Part shown: piece by piece, positions 1 to 12,267 of the stretch
Numbering within the stretch: position 1 is the stretch's first letter
How the letters are laid out: the number at the start of each line of letters is the position of its first letter
From: Strongylocentrotus purpuratus
Lineage: Eukaryota; Echinodermata; Echinoidea; Camarodonta; Strongylocentrotidae
DNA length: 64,000 nt
Direction: 5' to 3'
NCBI RefSeq assembly: GCF_000002235.5
Contig: NW_022145539.1
Span: 38,501-102,500, forward strand
Made by a program: the position numbers and the translations under genes
The notes under the pieces: model-generated
Told to the model about the DNA's origin: nothing
Database searches by the model: none
What the model saw: the letters and a program-made list of their open reading frames with translations, nothing else

Positions 1-23
1 AAGAAGAAGAAGAAGAAGAAGAG
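1..23. repeat. (AAG)n microsatellite at left edge
   Basis: Uninterrupted AAG triplets from the first base to about position 23; the array probably extends out of the window. Confidence 0.9.
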
Positions 24-3000
24 ACAAGATATGAACCATTGCGAAGAGACTTTAATGAAAGTTTCCGTTGGAAGAGCAAGGGGTGTAGTGCTACACCCCC
101 ATTAATGTACAACGTTGCCCCCATTCTTCCGCTGCACCTGTCATGCCGCTTTTGGGTTCTCCCCACCACCACTTAATGCATCACGGAATATGGAAGCATC
201 TCCGGGACTCCATTACAGGGCATCTAATTGTTGTTGTAAGTCTATGGTATTATGACAGAGCAAAGAGAGGAGATGGACACGCGGGACCTGCTTCTGATTC
301 TGAATCTGCTTTTCCCATAATAGTCCCGTGTTTTATTTACTTGAAGGGTTGATGGTTGATGGAGGAGGAAGGGGCGGCAGGGGTGGGGGAAGAGGGCGGT
401 GGGGGCGGGGGGTTGGGGCAAAGACAGAGTCAGATGATTGGTTTGTCCATGTATAGGAGTGCCTCATATACAAAGTCTCATCCAAACTTAATCTTGTTCA
501 ATCTCGAAGGAGAAAAAAAAACAGGCATCGAGTGTTAACAATATCCTTTTTTTCTTCTTTTTTTTAATGCACATTTTTTTCAAAAAATTCAAATACGGTT
601 GTCCTTTAAACTCAATCAAAGTTCTTTAAAGTTCAAAGATTTCACAAGACACAAAATTGGAATTATGACAAACGCCATCTTGTTTGATTTGAGACATGGA
701 CATGGTTAAAAAGCCATATTATATATATCATATTTTAACTATGTTTACATTGTTTTAAAAATACCCCTTCCAAAAAATGACATACATTTACGATCGACAG
801 AGTGAAGTTTAAGGTAACAAATTTGAAAAGATAATTATGTAATAGAAATCATCGTACTGTCTCTCATGAACCACCGTCATAATCATCGTAATTACCATGA
901 TCATAATCTGTCCTAATGAATTATCTTGCCAGTCAATTTTTCCTGAACTGAAATGAGAATATCTTGATCTAGTTTTGGACCTGCGTCAGCATTTATTCTC
1001 TTTTTTTTTCCAATCATTAAACCAGTCTAAGTTTGATGGCCTTAAAATAAATTTTAATATGACAGCTTGCGAAACTAAGACATTAGCCCTTACTTACGTC
1101 TCCGGGTAATAATAAAGACACGATTTCTATGGGCATGACATGTCTATTAATAGACGATAATAGGACTGCTCGAGGCAGAAGTTAGGTTTGACTTTCGCCG
1201 CTGTTTGCAAACGATAACAGATGAATATCGTAATGATTGTTTCAGGAAGACAAGTAAGATAGGCTTTGGTGCTTTCAGGGAATGTGGATTTGTACCGCGT
1301 TGAACTAATTCCCACCTTTCTAATAAGGAATGCGTGTTACCTCAGAAAGGAGGGAAAGCACGATAAGCAAACACTGGCTTGATAACTTCATACAATGCGA
1401 AACCTGCTTCGCGTTAACCAATTTGAGTGCGGCGCGTAAAAGGACACATCGAAATTATGCCACAATAAATTAACGTCTGCAGATGATCGGTAAACGATAA
1501 CAATGATCTTTTGAATGATAACAGTTTTTGCTTCGCGAATCAACACTAGTCGTAAATTGGCTGCACATGTCCTATTATATGGGGAAATGCAAAACAAAAT
1601 ATGGGTATAATCTTCGTACGTCTCTATTTGTTCCAAAATTGAAAGCGGCGTTAAACTTTTTCCAAGCCTCTTCCTCATACAGACGGCGAATTGAATATCA
1701 AAATGTATTTGCCAATTTCCTTCCGTTTTATGTTTTGTTTTTGACGATCGATCTGCTTCATTCTCCTGGAAAAAGTCCTAAATTTATGAATGATGCTACG
1801 AAATTCTAGAAGACATAATGATATTGTCTTGGAACTAGACTATCCCGCGCAGTGATTCATTCGTCAATTTCGTATCAGATTCACAATATGGACGCGTTGT
1901 GACGTCACTAATTACGTATAATTTGAATTTAACGTCTCGCCTCGACAAAACGGTGCCTGCGGCGAAAAAAGTAAGACATTTTGGTCTTGCTCTATCAATT
2001 AGCATCGACTATATTCGTTGGGACGGTTTTAATGGGAAATTCGATTTGAATATTAGGCACTTTCGATATAAACAGGCAGCCCGAAAATGAAGGATGGTGG
2101 TGTCTTTAATGGGACAAAATTTCTTCGTGGAGATTTTTTTTTCTTCTTTCCTCTTCTTCCTTTTTCGGCATAGCATCGGGTTTCGGGCTTGAATCTATAA
2201 TGTTCATATCGCTGATCTAATAAAAACCTAGTTCGGCAGTTTGCGATGAACGAGAGTTTGTAAGATGGGAGGGGAAACGCATCAAGAAAATTAGCACTCG
2301 CTCTGAGAGAGAGAGGGATATTTTTTCCTTCTTTTTTTAGAGAAGTAGTGCAAAGACGTCAAAACAATTATCATGGCGGGCATCAGTGAAGTGAAACCGA
2401 AATTATGCATTTCCAGCTGTATTTTCCTTAGTGCATTTACATAATTTCTTAGTTGGAACAAATAATACCTTAGTTTATCCTTGCTCCAATGTCATCAAAC
2501 TTTTAACTCGATTATTTCTGTCTTATTGTGATTATTTGAAATACACGAATATACCTGACTCAATGGTAGTGATTAAGCATAAAAGAAAGAAAACTATACA
2601 TTATGTTGTAGTTTATAATCTCGTATGCATTATATGTTTAAATTTAGATCATACTTTACCCAAATGAATTCAAAGTTTCGCAAGGTTTAACAAAATAAAA
2701 TAATAAACGCATACTTTTTCACATTACTTGTACAAATCGCGTTGAAACATAGCTTAGCCTTCGAACATAAAGTTTGTTCGACAGGACATAATTCATTTAT
2801 CATGTGACGTCAAACGTCATGTCACGATATTTCTGTTTAATGGGATTATGTTGGGATATGACAGCTAGCTGCCAAGGCGTGCAGACATTGTCATTAGATA
2901 CTGTCGTGCGTTTAAACCTTGTTCATTGTCATTAACATCAATAGAAAGTGATGTATTGGAGCAGTTTAAGTGGTTCTATTCCTGCGAAAACATCGATGTG

Positions 3001-3219
3001 AGTGTTTGCTTGCGATGTTCTAAGGAAAATGTTTAAAAATATGGCTTCTGAAGAGGTTGGGAAACTTGCCTCCGACATGACAAACATAGCATGGAGAGGA
3101 TAAAAGAGGATTAAAGAAGGAACTTAAGATGTCAAAAAAGCCAAGATGAAACCTTTAACACTTGACAGAAATACGATTGGTCTTCTGCCAAACCACGATC
3201 GATTCTCGTTCCCATCTCA

Positions 3220-3493
3220 CTATATTCGTCTCTTTCTCTCTCTCCCTCCCTCCCTCTCTGTTTTATTTCTCCCTCTTTCATTTTGTTTCTATCTCTCTCT
3301 ATATTTCTCTGATTTTCTTTCTCATCCTCTTTGTATCCTCTCTAAATCTCTCATTTCTCCCCCTTCGTCTCTTTCTCTCAATCTCTCATTTCTCCCCCTT
3401 CGTCTCTTTCTCTCAATCTCTTTCTCTTCCCCTTCTCTATCTCTCATTATTTCTGACTCCCATCCCCTCTCTCCTCCCTTTCTCCTTTCTCTC

Positions 3494-3531
<38 letters not shown>

Positions 3532-3590
3532 ACCTCTCTCTCTCCCTCTCTCTCCCTCTCTATCTCTTTCTGTCTTTCACTCCTCTTGAT
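3220..3590. repeat. CT-rich low-complexity tract with internal duplication
   Basis: About 370 bp of CT/CCT/CTT runs ending in a pure (CT)n core near 3500-3530. At about 3345-3420 a unit containing TTTCTCCCCCTTCG and TCTTTCTCTCAAT is directly repeated. Long frames here encode only Ser/Leu/Pro runs and are not genes. Confidence 0.9.
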
Positions 3591-3852
3591 CGCCCCCTCG
3601 ATTGTTGCTGAGAGCCATGATCTCAACTAGAAATCCTAACACTTCCTTCCCTCCCATCATTGCGGTCCAACCGTATTCCATAAAGAGTTTTTCACCTGTT
3701 CCATCCGGCCCGTCGAGTCCCCCATTCTCTCCTTTCCCCTAAACGCACTCTCGTTTCTTTTCTCGTTTTCATTCTAAAGATTCTTCACTCAACAACATTT
3801 TCTCTCCGATGCGTTTTCCTTCCCTTCTTTTGTAAAATCGTTTTCCTTTTGG

Positions 3853-4060
3853 TATAAAAAGCATCACAACTACACCCCTGGGCAACGGAGCCGCCGCGAG
3901 AACTTGTTCTTGTCATAACGCTCTGTCTAGAATTATTGTCCCGCGAGGAAAAGAAGCGCGAACCATTAGCTCCTCTGCACGGCCGGGTATGCAGTGTCGA
4001 TCCGTCCATGCGCGCGTAATACGCGGGGTGATGGTGCGCGCAGTGATCATTACGGCAGCC
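3853..4060 (+). promoter_or_regulatory. Candidate internal promoter: TATA box followed by CpG-rich patch
   Basis: TATAAAAA at 3853-3860 is followed within about 30-200 bp by a CpG-dense stretch, in contrast to the AT-leaning surroundings: GCCGCCGCGAG near 3890, CCCGCGAGG near 3940 and GCGCGCGTAATACGCGGGG near 4011-4028. This would suit an alternative first exon of the LMO4-like gene or an enhancer. No initiator or first exon could be recognised, so this is only a candidate. Confidence 0.2.
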
Positions 4061-4961
4061 ATGTATGTATCACCCGCCGTGCTTTCATAGCCTTAAGGCA
4101 ACAGACCGTGACAGCGTTGGCAAATGTTGCTACTCTAACTTGTTCCGTCATCATCTTAATTCATCTCCCCTCCCCCCATTTATCCTTTTTTGCTTTTCTT
4201 TCTGCTAGCATGGATTTCCATTTACATTCATAGCCTTGCTTCTCGAGTGACGTTGATTCACCCTTTGGTCGAGGTGTCAGCGAAAGTGCACCTGCACATG
4301 TGTGATGTGGGTCTTGGAAAGATAACTGTTTTATTTATTCCACAATGCACACTCTGACAGTCAGGATGGTGTCCCATATAAGAAAAGACAGAAAGAAAAA
4401 AAACAGTGAGGAAAGTTATAGAAGAAAAGAGAAAGAACAGGTCTGGAGAAACTGTTTCCCCAGGGCACATTTGTTAATAATGATCTTGCCTTGTCCTGTT
4501 ACTTCTACCTTTATCTTGTATAATTATCTTGTTCTTCTTTAGAAGTTGGTTGTGCTTTGCCAAAGGATCCAAGGTCTTTCTGTTTCAATCTTTTCCTAGT
4601 TTTAACATTGTATTTAGCCAGGTTGCTTAGCGCTACTTTCCGTTCGTCATCTTCGGTTGTATCTAAAGGAAAGAAAACGAAAAGTGTTATTTTAAAGTAA
4701 GTCAACTATCTTCTGTAATCGGTGGATCGGCCTACATCTTGTGCCATCTACGTACTTAACCTTAGGTAGTTGATACTTTCTTTACTTTAGATAAGAGATA
4801 GATAAGATATTGGAAGGAAAGGGAAGTAAAGATGGGGTTATCATGTTTCTATTTAGGCACTTTGTGAAATTCCACCTAGTGTGATCGTGGTGATGGTGCG
4901 CAACCCTTTTTGGATACTATAGCAAGCAATGGGAGATATGGGCACCTGATGAGAGCACAAG

Positions 4962-5026
4962 CTATGACGCACTGCGTCGCATTGCGTCTTCTCGTCATCT
5001 ATGGCGCATTGCGTCGCATTGCGTCA
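4962..5026. repeat. Short direct repeat of GCGTCGCATTGCGTC motif
   Basis: A 26-bp segment (TATGACGCACTGCGTCGCAT...) at about 4963-4988 is repeated at about 5000-5025 with two differences (TATGGCGCATTGCGTCGCAT...). Each copy itself contains repeated GCRTTGCGTC. The motif is CpG-rich within an AT-rich intron. Confidence 0.75.
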
Positions 5027-8000
5027 ACCGATACCGATTATACCGATATTGCACATTTGCACATACCTTTCACGCAAACCAAAAAAGCTTCGAGACAATT
5101 TCGAGAATCATATCTGACGGCCGTTCTCGCTTAAGAAACTTTCGCCAAATTGCAAATATTCCATATTTCATTTAAATTCTCATCTCATGGCATGAACTTC
5201 GCAAAATCTAAGTTTCATGCACGCAATTTGTTTTCCTACCCCAGTCTATGGCGACATTTCACGAGCGGGAGCTGGGAGGATGGGCAAGTGAAGATAGCGA
5301 ACGTGTCTTTTCTGTCATCCTGCGGTGAATCCACCCGATTACCGTCAAACTCGGTGGCAAGCATCAGTCGTAGAAGTCGGATGATCGAAATGGACCATCA
5401 ACGTTGGTCAGGTTTCCAGTAAATCACCGCAACTTGACTTCTCTTGAACTCGATTTGTCCAAACTTCACTCAGATTAGCCCGATAAAAAAAGGAGGGTGA
5501 GAAGAAGAACAGATCAAAATGTGTCTTGTCTCTGCTGCAGTACAAACCTGACGCTGTCATGGCTTTTTCTCTCTCTGTGGCAAACCAAACTGTCTTGTCA
5601 TTCTGTCTCACATGCTGATATTTGAGTACCCTTCTTTTTAGCTCAGGTTCTTCGAGTTGTTTTCTTCTATAAACCTACCGTAACAGTGCATGTTACCGTA
5701 TTTTCTTCTTCTTTTATTCGTTGATGGATTCTTTTGAAATTCTTTGTGACGTCATGAGTGAACAACCATTGAGGAATTGCATATGACGTTCACGACGTGA
5801 AGACTGACATTATCCGAAATACTTGACTATAGTTATCCACATTGTACTCATAAAATTATACAGACGTGTAGGCTAACCATGAAGGACGCAAACGCTTCTT
5901 AATTTCAATTAAAAATGAACTTCAGCCGATAAGCATGATAAGATTGGGGAAACATCAGTTTGCGTTGTTATTTTCATCAAAGATAGATGGTGTATGTGGC
6001 GCCTGAAAGTATATCATCTTTCAAATAAAGCCTCATGATAGCATTTAGTATTTAAACAAATACGACAAAGGGAGAGAAGGGGGAGTAAGACTAGAGTAAA
6101 ATTGAAAGACTCATGATCGTCTACAAGTAAATGGTTCTGACAACCGACTTCCGATATTTCAACTACTCAGGACTTCAGTCATTATCCAAAACCCCCTCTT
6201 GGATTTATAGCCCCATCGAACAAAACAAGAAATTATTATTCGGTCGAGTTCCAAAATAAACCTTTCTCTAAAAGAGAGTGATCTTGTGGACGAGCTGGAT
6301 GTGAGATAATCAAGTATTCTCCGCTTGTGGTTGCACCAAAAAGAGATATCAATCAGACACTTTATCAGTCCTAAATTTAGACAAGTTAGGGCTAGTTTTG
6401 ATTCGGTAAAGTGCGTGCAAGTTAAAGTAGGGTAATATCGTAACTGTCGGGAGTTGTGGACTTCATGTCGGAGGGTTAAGGGAAGTAATTGGGGTTGGGA
6501 TTAGCGAATAGAAAGTACGTCATTAATGTCGATTTTGTTGATCAACGTAAAATAACGAAAAGGTTAAATTATTAAAAAGGGAAGACACGGGGCCTCCGAA
6601 CTACCAGCTGGTTGCTAGTGATTGGTGATCAAGAAAGAACGTCGTAATTATGATGGGATATGATCATAGAAAAAGATCATAATGTCAATTAAGATATAAT
6701 GGATAGTCTTCCAAATCGTTCAGTTTATGTTGCCTGTTGTAGACCTAAACGGGAAAACATTGCGGTCTCATTTTTTTCTTGAGAGAAATGTGGCGCCAGG
6801 TTTTTCCTGTGAACGGTATCAACATTTATACAATAAAGAGAAAAAAACACGATTTGAAAGTCAAGCGATGCGATTTAACTCGCCATACCCTTGGGCAATA
6901 CGCTGATTTCTTTTTTCGTTACTGAATGCGAATGCTACCTGTTTTCTGCCTTTTTTTCTCTCGAATGTACTCCTTTCTCTCTTCTTAAGTATTCAAAATT
7001 ACAGAGAGCGAACTGTATAGGTGATTGAGGGGAGGCAGCTGAAGTTAGCGACAAAATTATCGCGGCGCACTTCCTCTTCATCTGTTGCTCGTAGTACGCC
7101 ACGACCTATGTCTGGGGCTGGTGTGCACGCTCTGCGATCGATTTTGTCCCCTTAGGGCCACCATACATTTCAATTTGAAGGTGTCGCGTCGTTGTCAGAC
7201 GCGCGGGTACCATCATTAGAGAACCGCTTTATCACCACCATGTTGGGCAGGGGAGCTCGTAACTGAACAACCCCCTCGGTGAAAAATATCTCTATTTGTG
7301 TCTCCTGTCAATCACCTATTGTTGCGGACAGTCTACCTCTGTATGTGTCAAAAGTGGGCAGCGAGCACTCGTGTGTTTTTTCCTCTTTTCGCCCGTAATT
7401 TTTCCCTTTTATTCAGATTTGAGAACAGACAAAAGTAATGAGGGGAGAAAAGAAAGTTAAGAAATTTCCTGTTGATTCAAGTCGAAAGGTTCACTCCTCT
7501 CCTTACATGACGTAATGCCCTTTCATTTCAGTGTAACTCCCTGACGAACCAGTATTAAAACGGTTTTCTGAGTAGAGATAAGTTTTGTTTTTCTCTCATC
7601 TCTGCTCGTCAGGGAAGTACGAGAGACCTCATTTATCGTAATCCGTTTTTAGTTCTCCATGATCCATCGCCAACTTGAAACGAAATGGATGAGAAGCGAG
7701 AATTGCCTTTTAATTCTACTTTCAAAATTACCATGACAACGCAGCTGCTTCAAAAGCACGTGTATTATTAGCATCGTTGGTGAAGGCGGAATGGGTTGAA
7801 ATTGGCGCGCGCCGCTTTTCAAAAAAGAAACCATTACGGCAAATAAAGGTTTCAAAAATTTAGCGTTTTAATCATCGTAATTTACACTAATGGCTTAGGG
7901 GCTGGCGATGTCGTTGTGGCGATGTCGCTAATGCAAAATGGCGCAAACAGCGGAATCAAAATGGAAACGAGATGACGATGGTTGTTTGGGGGTGTCCACC

Positions 8001-8269
8001 AGGTCCTGAAGAATACCTAAGTGATTTATCTTGGATGATGTTAATGTCAAATCGTGCTATTTTCTTGAACTTGAGCTGCGCTTCTTAGAGATGCTTTCAA
8101 ATACTCTCTCGTGTCACGAGCACGTCTCCGAAGAAAGTGATATCCCATTATCATGGCAGTGGTTATCGCATTATGATGACTGTCATGAATAAATTCAATA
8201 TGGAATGGAAGCTGATTTTATTACCGAGATTTTCCCATTGAAGGTTTAGAAGCTTTCTGACAAATTAAA

Positions 8270-8368
8270 TATCTCTCTTCTACCTCTCCTCTCTATATTC
8301 TCCCATTCTCCCCTGTTTCACTCTCTCTCTCCCTCTCTCCCACTCTCTCTTTCTTTCTTTCTGTCTCC

Positions 8369-8406
<38 letters not shown>

Positions 8407-8580
8407 CTCTCCCTTTTCTTGCCTTTTACTTTTGTTTGTCTCCTACCCTAATTTCCTCTCTCTCTCTTCGTCATGTATGTTTTATATAATATCTTTGACT
8501 CTGTCACCATCTCTTTCTGTGTCTCTCTGTCTCTTTCTCTCTTTGCCTCAGTCTTTCTCCATTCCTCTCTTACTCCCTTT
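8270..8580. repeat. CT-rich tract
   Basis: Mixed CT, CTT and CCT runs with a pure (CT)n core at about 8370-8402. Confidence 0.9.
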
Positions 8581-9289
8581 TCTAGACTATAGCAGTCAGT
8601 AATCATCTTATTGCTTACCGTTCGTAAATGACTACAGGTCCGTTTGTAAACAGTTTATCCTGTGCATTAAGCACGTTAAGTCTATCATATGCGCCGTGTT
8701 GAGAACCCTAAGCTGTAATTCCCATCCGCTGATCTGGGGCTCCCGCAACTCTGTAGTGATAGAAATAGTGCCTGTACACAAAGCATGAATAATTCAAAAA
8801 CACTATAATTATTTTGAGAGATATTTTGTGTGCCCCGTTATCACCTCAATCAAAATCCAATACCCAAGGCTTATTGCGCATAATTATAATTAATCACAAG
8901 AATAAAAACGTGTTCTTATTCTTCTATCTTGTTCCCTCGATATGGAAATAAACGGCCGAATATAATATCGCGCATCGCATAGGGGAAGGTCGGCGTTGAG
9001 GTAAATGAAGTCTAGATGCCACATCATCGAATTTTTCTCCTTTTATTTCGAGAAGAGGGGCTATTATCTAAAGAGAGATGCCATTTAATCGATTGGGAAC
9101 CGATTTGGATTTAGATTGCCATGCGTTTTTTGGATGATAGCTGGGCGACATATCGATCAGATAAGTGACAAAGTGCGCTCACGGACTCCGTACTGATCAT
9201 CTGATGGGAAGATTCCTCTTCAAAAAAACCTCACCCTTTTCAACTCGTCACCCTTCTTTCTCTATCGCTCCCTCTCCGCTCCACCTCTC

Positions 9290-9351
9290 CCCTCACTTCT
9301 TTTCCCCTCTCTCTTTCTCTCTCTCTCTCTCTTTCTCTTTTTTCTTCTCTT

Positions 9352-9403
<52 letters not shown>

Positions 9404-9420
9404 TTTTCTCTCTCTCTTCT
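9290..9420. repeat. (CT)n microsatellite
   Basis: Long (CT)n with CTTT interruptions; gives spurious Ser/Leu frames on + and Arg/Glu frames on -. Confidence 0.92.
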
Positions 9421-9676
9421 TGAGCGAATTTTTTTTTAGGAAAACATAAAAGGGAGAGGGGTGAAATTGAACAGATCTAAAAAGTGTGAGAGCTGATGCA
9501 GATTTGACCGACATAAATATAGAAAGCTGAATGGTGGAGAGTGAGTAATGTATACGTGCTCATATACCTCCTAATAGAGGATAGCAATAGTTCATCTAAG
9601 ACGAAGAAAAGTCAATCAATCAGATCTGCCTGAGAAGTGTGTGTAATTGGGTTTTTTACAGACGTGTATACCAATC

Positions 9677-9803
9677 AGATATTATTATTATTGAAGTCTA
9701 GGGACCGACCTTTAACGTCACCATCCAACTCGGTTTCGAATCTGGGTCCAAACAGAATCAGTTTGTAGGCGAAGACAGAGCTGACCGCTAGACCAACTCA
9801 CAT
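9677..9803 (-). mobile_element. tRNA-derived SINE, minus strand, (ATT)n tail
   Basis: Read on the minus strand it starts with an A-box-like GGTCTAGCGGTCAGC (9780-9794) and a degenerate B box (GATTCGAAACC region near 9735). It then has a body with GACGTTAAAGGTCGGTCCC and a short (AAT)n tail at 9677-9690. This arrangement is typical of tRNA-derived SINEs common in echinoderms. The 5' end and target-site duplication are not clear. Confidence 0.65.
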
Positions 9804-9814
9804 CTCTCTCTAAT

Positions 9815-9905
9815 TTTTTTTTTTTTTAAACACTAGTGCTGCGAGCCTGCGACAGGGATTCGAACCCCTTACATTGTGGACTACAACATCACCCTTTCAC
9901 GCTTG
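9815..9905 (-). mobile_element. tRNA-like SINE piece with poly(A) tail, minus strand
   Basis: On the minus strand there is a perfect B box GGGGTTCGAATCCC (about 9855-9868). It is followed by a CGCAGGCTCGCAGCACTAGTG stretch and an A run of about 15, seen as T15 on + at 9815-9829. It lies immediately beside the SINE piece at 9677-9803 in the same orientation. Lack of a paired acceptor stem argues against a working tRNA gene. Confidence 0.5.
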
Positions 9906-11553
9906 AAAACAAAAGCCTCATACGTTTTAAGTCAAACTCGACGTCTTCAGACATCTCAACAACTTCCTTTCCCTTTTGTAAATCAGTCTGTACGACAATT
10001 ATTACTTCGATAAAGATTTACAATGAATTTCGACAAAAAATACTGCCAGCTGCTGTTTACCGATTGCTATGCTGTTGCTGTCGACGCATCGTCACAACAG
10101 CATTATGGTGTTCGCGTTTATTCTGTCTTTTCGTGGTAGCGTTTGATTTGACTATCTCAAACAAAGTGAAATGAAAAAGAAAGATAAAACATATTGGTCT
10201 CAACCTTTTTCGGTTCATCCGCCCTTTTGGGGGGACGTGCCGAGCTGAAGTCTCTCGTATCATGCAAAATGTGTCGTTCCGTGATATCTCACTTGAATGT
10301 ATCACCCATCAACAAAAACAGTACTAAAGCAAGGCTTTTATGTAGCGTAAATGCCCAAGTGTCAAAGGCTTCCTGTGTATAGCTTAAACACATTTTTCAA
10401 GTCAATCCGTTTGTGTTCAGGTCCCTTTCTTTGCCTTGGTTGGTTTCCGTGCGAAGGAAAAAGCAGATTTCGATGTCGAGATATCTATCTGTGAACATCC
10501 ACCAAAACAGGGGGTGCCAGTGTTTCTGTTTGTTTGGTGTTTATGGATAACTCTTTCATTGAATGGATACAAACGTGATGAAAGGGACACGTTTTAATGT
10601 TCCATCTTGTTGCCATCATTCTTGCTTGGATTGGTGGGAAGTTTCGATCGCTTTCATCGGAGTGAAATATGGCATGGTGTTTGGACCAGGTTGTTAGCGG
10701 TAGAATAGACGGGGAGGTCGCGGCGTAATAGTGATGAGTAGTCGATGCCGTTCGCACCTCCCCTTATCAGCTTTTATGTTCGATACTTTTCAGCTAAAAT
10801 AAACACCTTCTCATTCACTTTTCTCTCTACCATTCTCTATCCATACTCTCTCTCTCTCTCTCCTTTTATTTCACCCCTCTCCCTGGTTTCCCTTTGTATT
10901 TCTCTCTGCTTTCTGTTATTTCCCCTATTCGTTTGTAAAAGTAACATTGCCCTTTTCGTCCTTAAGGCACGGCTCAACTCTATGATAAAACATTTAGAAA
11001 CAATATCGTACTTTTGATCTCTTTGTCTAAGACGATACTAAATTATTTTTTTAATTATTTACGGATGCGATGTGAAAAAAGAGAGCGTTGAACTTTCTGT
11101 TCGCTCGACAGTGATGCCAAAAAGTACACTGTTGATTTGGCTGTGATTATTTTATTATTATACAAGAAAGCAAGAAGCTTATATTCTTAAAAAATTCAAG
11201 TTTGACATTGGTCTGACAGTTATTTTCCACTATTATTTAATGTATCGTCTTTTTGTATTGAACAGTAATAAATTGCTTTTTTACATTAATTTTTTGTGTT
11301 CCTGGCCCTTTATACGCCTTTGTTAGAAAATTATTGTTGTCCTCTGGCGTTCTGCTGTTCTGCTGTGACATATAAAGGTCGGTCGTATTATAGGCAGCCG
11401 AAATGCTGTTTTTTTTTTTTTTAATTTGTAATTGATAACAACTCCAGCTCCCTTTCCACTGCCGAGTGTACATATTTTGCATAACTATGTTTTGCAAGTT
11501 ATATAAATGTTATTTAAATAATCATCTTCCCTTTTCTTTTATGTCTCCTGCAG

Positions 11554-11815
11554 AATATTCGGTACAAGTGGAGCATGTACGGCCTGTGGTCAGCAGATCC
11601 CGGCCAACGAGCTGGTCATGAGGACCCAGAATCGTGTCTACCACCTCAAGTGCTTTGCCTGTAGCTCGTGTCACATACAGCTCGTCCCGGGTGATCGTTA
11701 CACGGTAGTCAACGGCAGCATCGTCTGCGAGAACGACCACAGCAAACTCTACAAGTCGGCGGCGCATCATGGCATGACCCCCGGACACGCCCCGGGCCTG
11801 AGACCGGGTAACAGA
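11554..11815 (+). CDS. LMO4: LMO4-type LIM-only protein, LIM2 exon (internal exon)
   Basis: This exon encodes the second LIM zinc-binding domain of an LMO4-like nuclear cofactor. LMO proteins consist almost only of two LIM domains and bridge partners such as LDB1 and DNA-binding factors; they do not bind DNA themselves. The first base completes a codon split by the upstream intron (phase 2); reading then gives IFGTSGACTACGQQIPANEL..., close to vertebrate LMO4 RLFGNSGACSACGQSIPASEL. Zinc ligands seen: Cys 11576, Cys 11585, His 11642, Cys 11651, then Cys 11660, Cys 11669, Cys 11726, Asp 11735, with 18-residue loops in both fingers. The signature LVPGDRY..VNGSIVCENDH is also kept. The tail (KLYKSAAHHGMTPGHAPGLRPGNR) is longer in Gly/Pro than vertebrate tails. 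Acceptor CTGCAG ends at 11553; donor GTAAGC begins at 11816, phase 0. The composition is much more GC-rich than its flanks. LIM1 lies outside the window. Confidence 0.94.
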
Positions 11816-11841
11816 GTAAGCATTGCACGTCGATGACGCCC

Positions 11842-11991
11842 AGGGACCCATTTCACAAAACTTGTCATCAGTGACAAATGACAGTTGTTGTTATAAGCTA
11901 GTGAAATCCTTGCTTCTTATTGGTTAACGGCAGATTTGTCACTGATATTTGTCATTTGTCATTCAAAAAAGGCTTTGTGAAACGGGTCCCT
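11842..11991. mobile_element. Short inverted-repeat element (MITE), about 150 bp
   Basis: The left end AGGGACCCATTTCACAAAAC is mirrored at the right end, whose reverse complement is AGGGACCCGTTTCACAAAGC. The inner parts also pair (TGACAAATGACA against TGTCATTTGTCA). No coding sequence, so it is a non-autonomous DNA element. It lies 26 bp past the donor site of the LIM2 exon. A target-site duplication is not obvious. Confidence 0.8.
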
Positions 11992-12267
11992 GATATCACG
12001 TTTTAAAATGTATCCAAATCTGTAATGTGCCCTCCTCATGAGTGATTTATACAATTTTCCTACAATTTCTTGTTTCTCTCTACTTTTGAGAGCTACCAAA
12101 TTGAGGTTGACGGTTGTAGAACAAAGGAGAACAACATTTATGAGAAACCGATTAGAAAACGTGTGGTTGCCGATCAAAATGGCATACATCTTAGTACCAA
12201 TGTGAGTGAGTTGTTTGAAACCAGAGAAGTGGCATAATGAATATGGATACATTTTATAATGTGATCA

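Larger units (their letters stand above)
1..11553 (+). other. LMO4: Intron of LMO4-like gene (3' part, enters from left edge)
   Basis: This stretch precedes the LIM2 exon and ends in a strong acceptor: a pyrimidine-rich run and CTGCAG at 11548-11553. No exon for LIM1 was seen; I looked for the Cys-x2-Cys...Trp-His-x2-Cys pattern and for a donor after a Tyr-Ile-Arg-like end and found neither, so the upstream exons probably lie left of position 1. It holds a (AAG)n run at the left edge, three CT-rich tracts (3.2-3.6, 8.3-8.6, 9.3-9.4 kb), a CpG-rich patch near 3.9-4.1 kb, a short duplicated motif near 5.0 kb and two minus-strand SINE pieces near 9.7-9.9 kb. The rest is AT-leaning sequence with no recognisable gene. 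Confidence 0.7.

Noticed and set aside
3146-3611. Overlapping 147-149-codon frames rich in Ser/Leu/Phe
   Set aside because: They are produced by CT-rich low-complexity DNA that stays open in several frames; no domain, no splice or start context.
1-11553. LIM1 exon of LMO4
   Set aside because: Searched by eye for the LIM1 cysteine/His pattern and a phase-2 donor; none convincing, so it is taken to lie outside the window.
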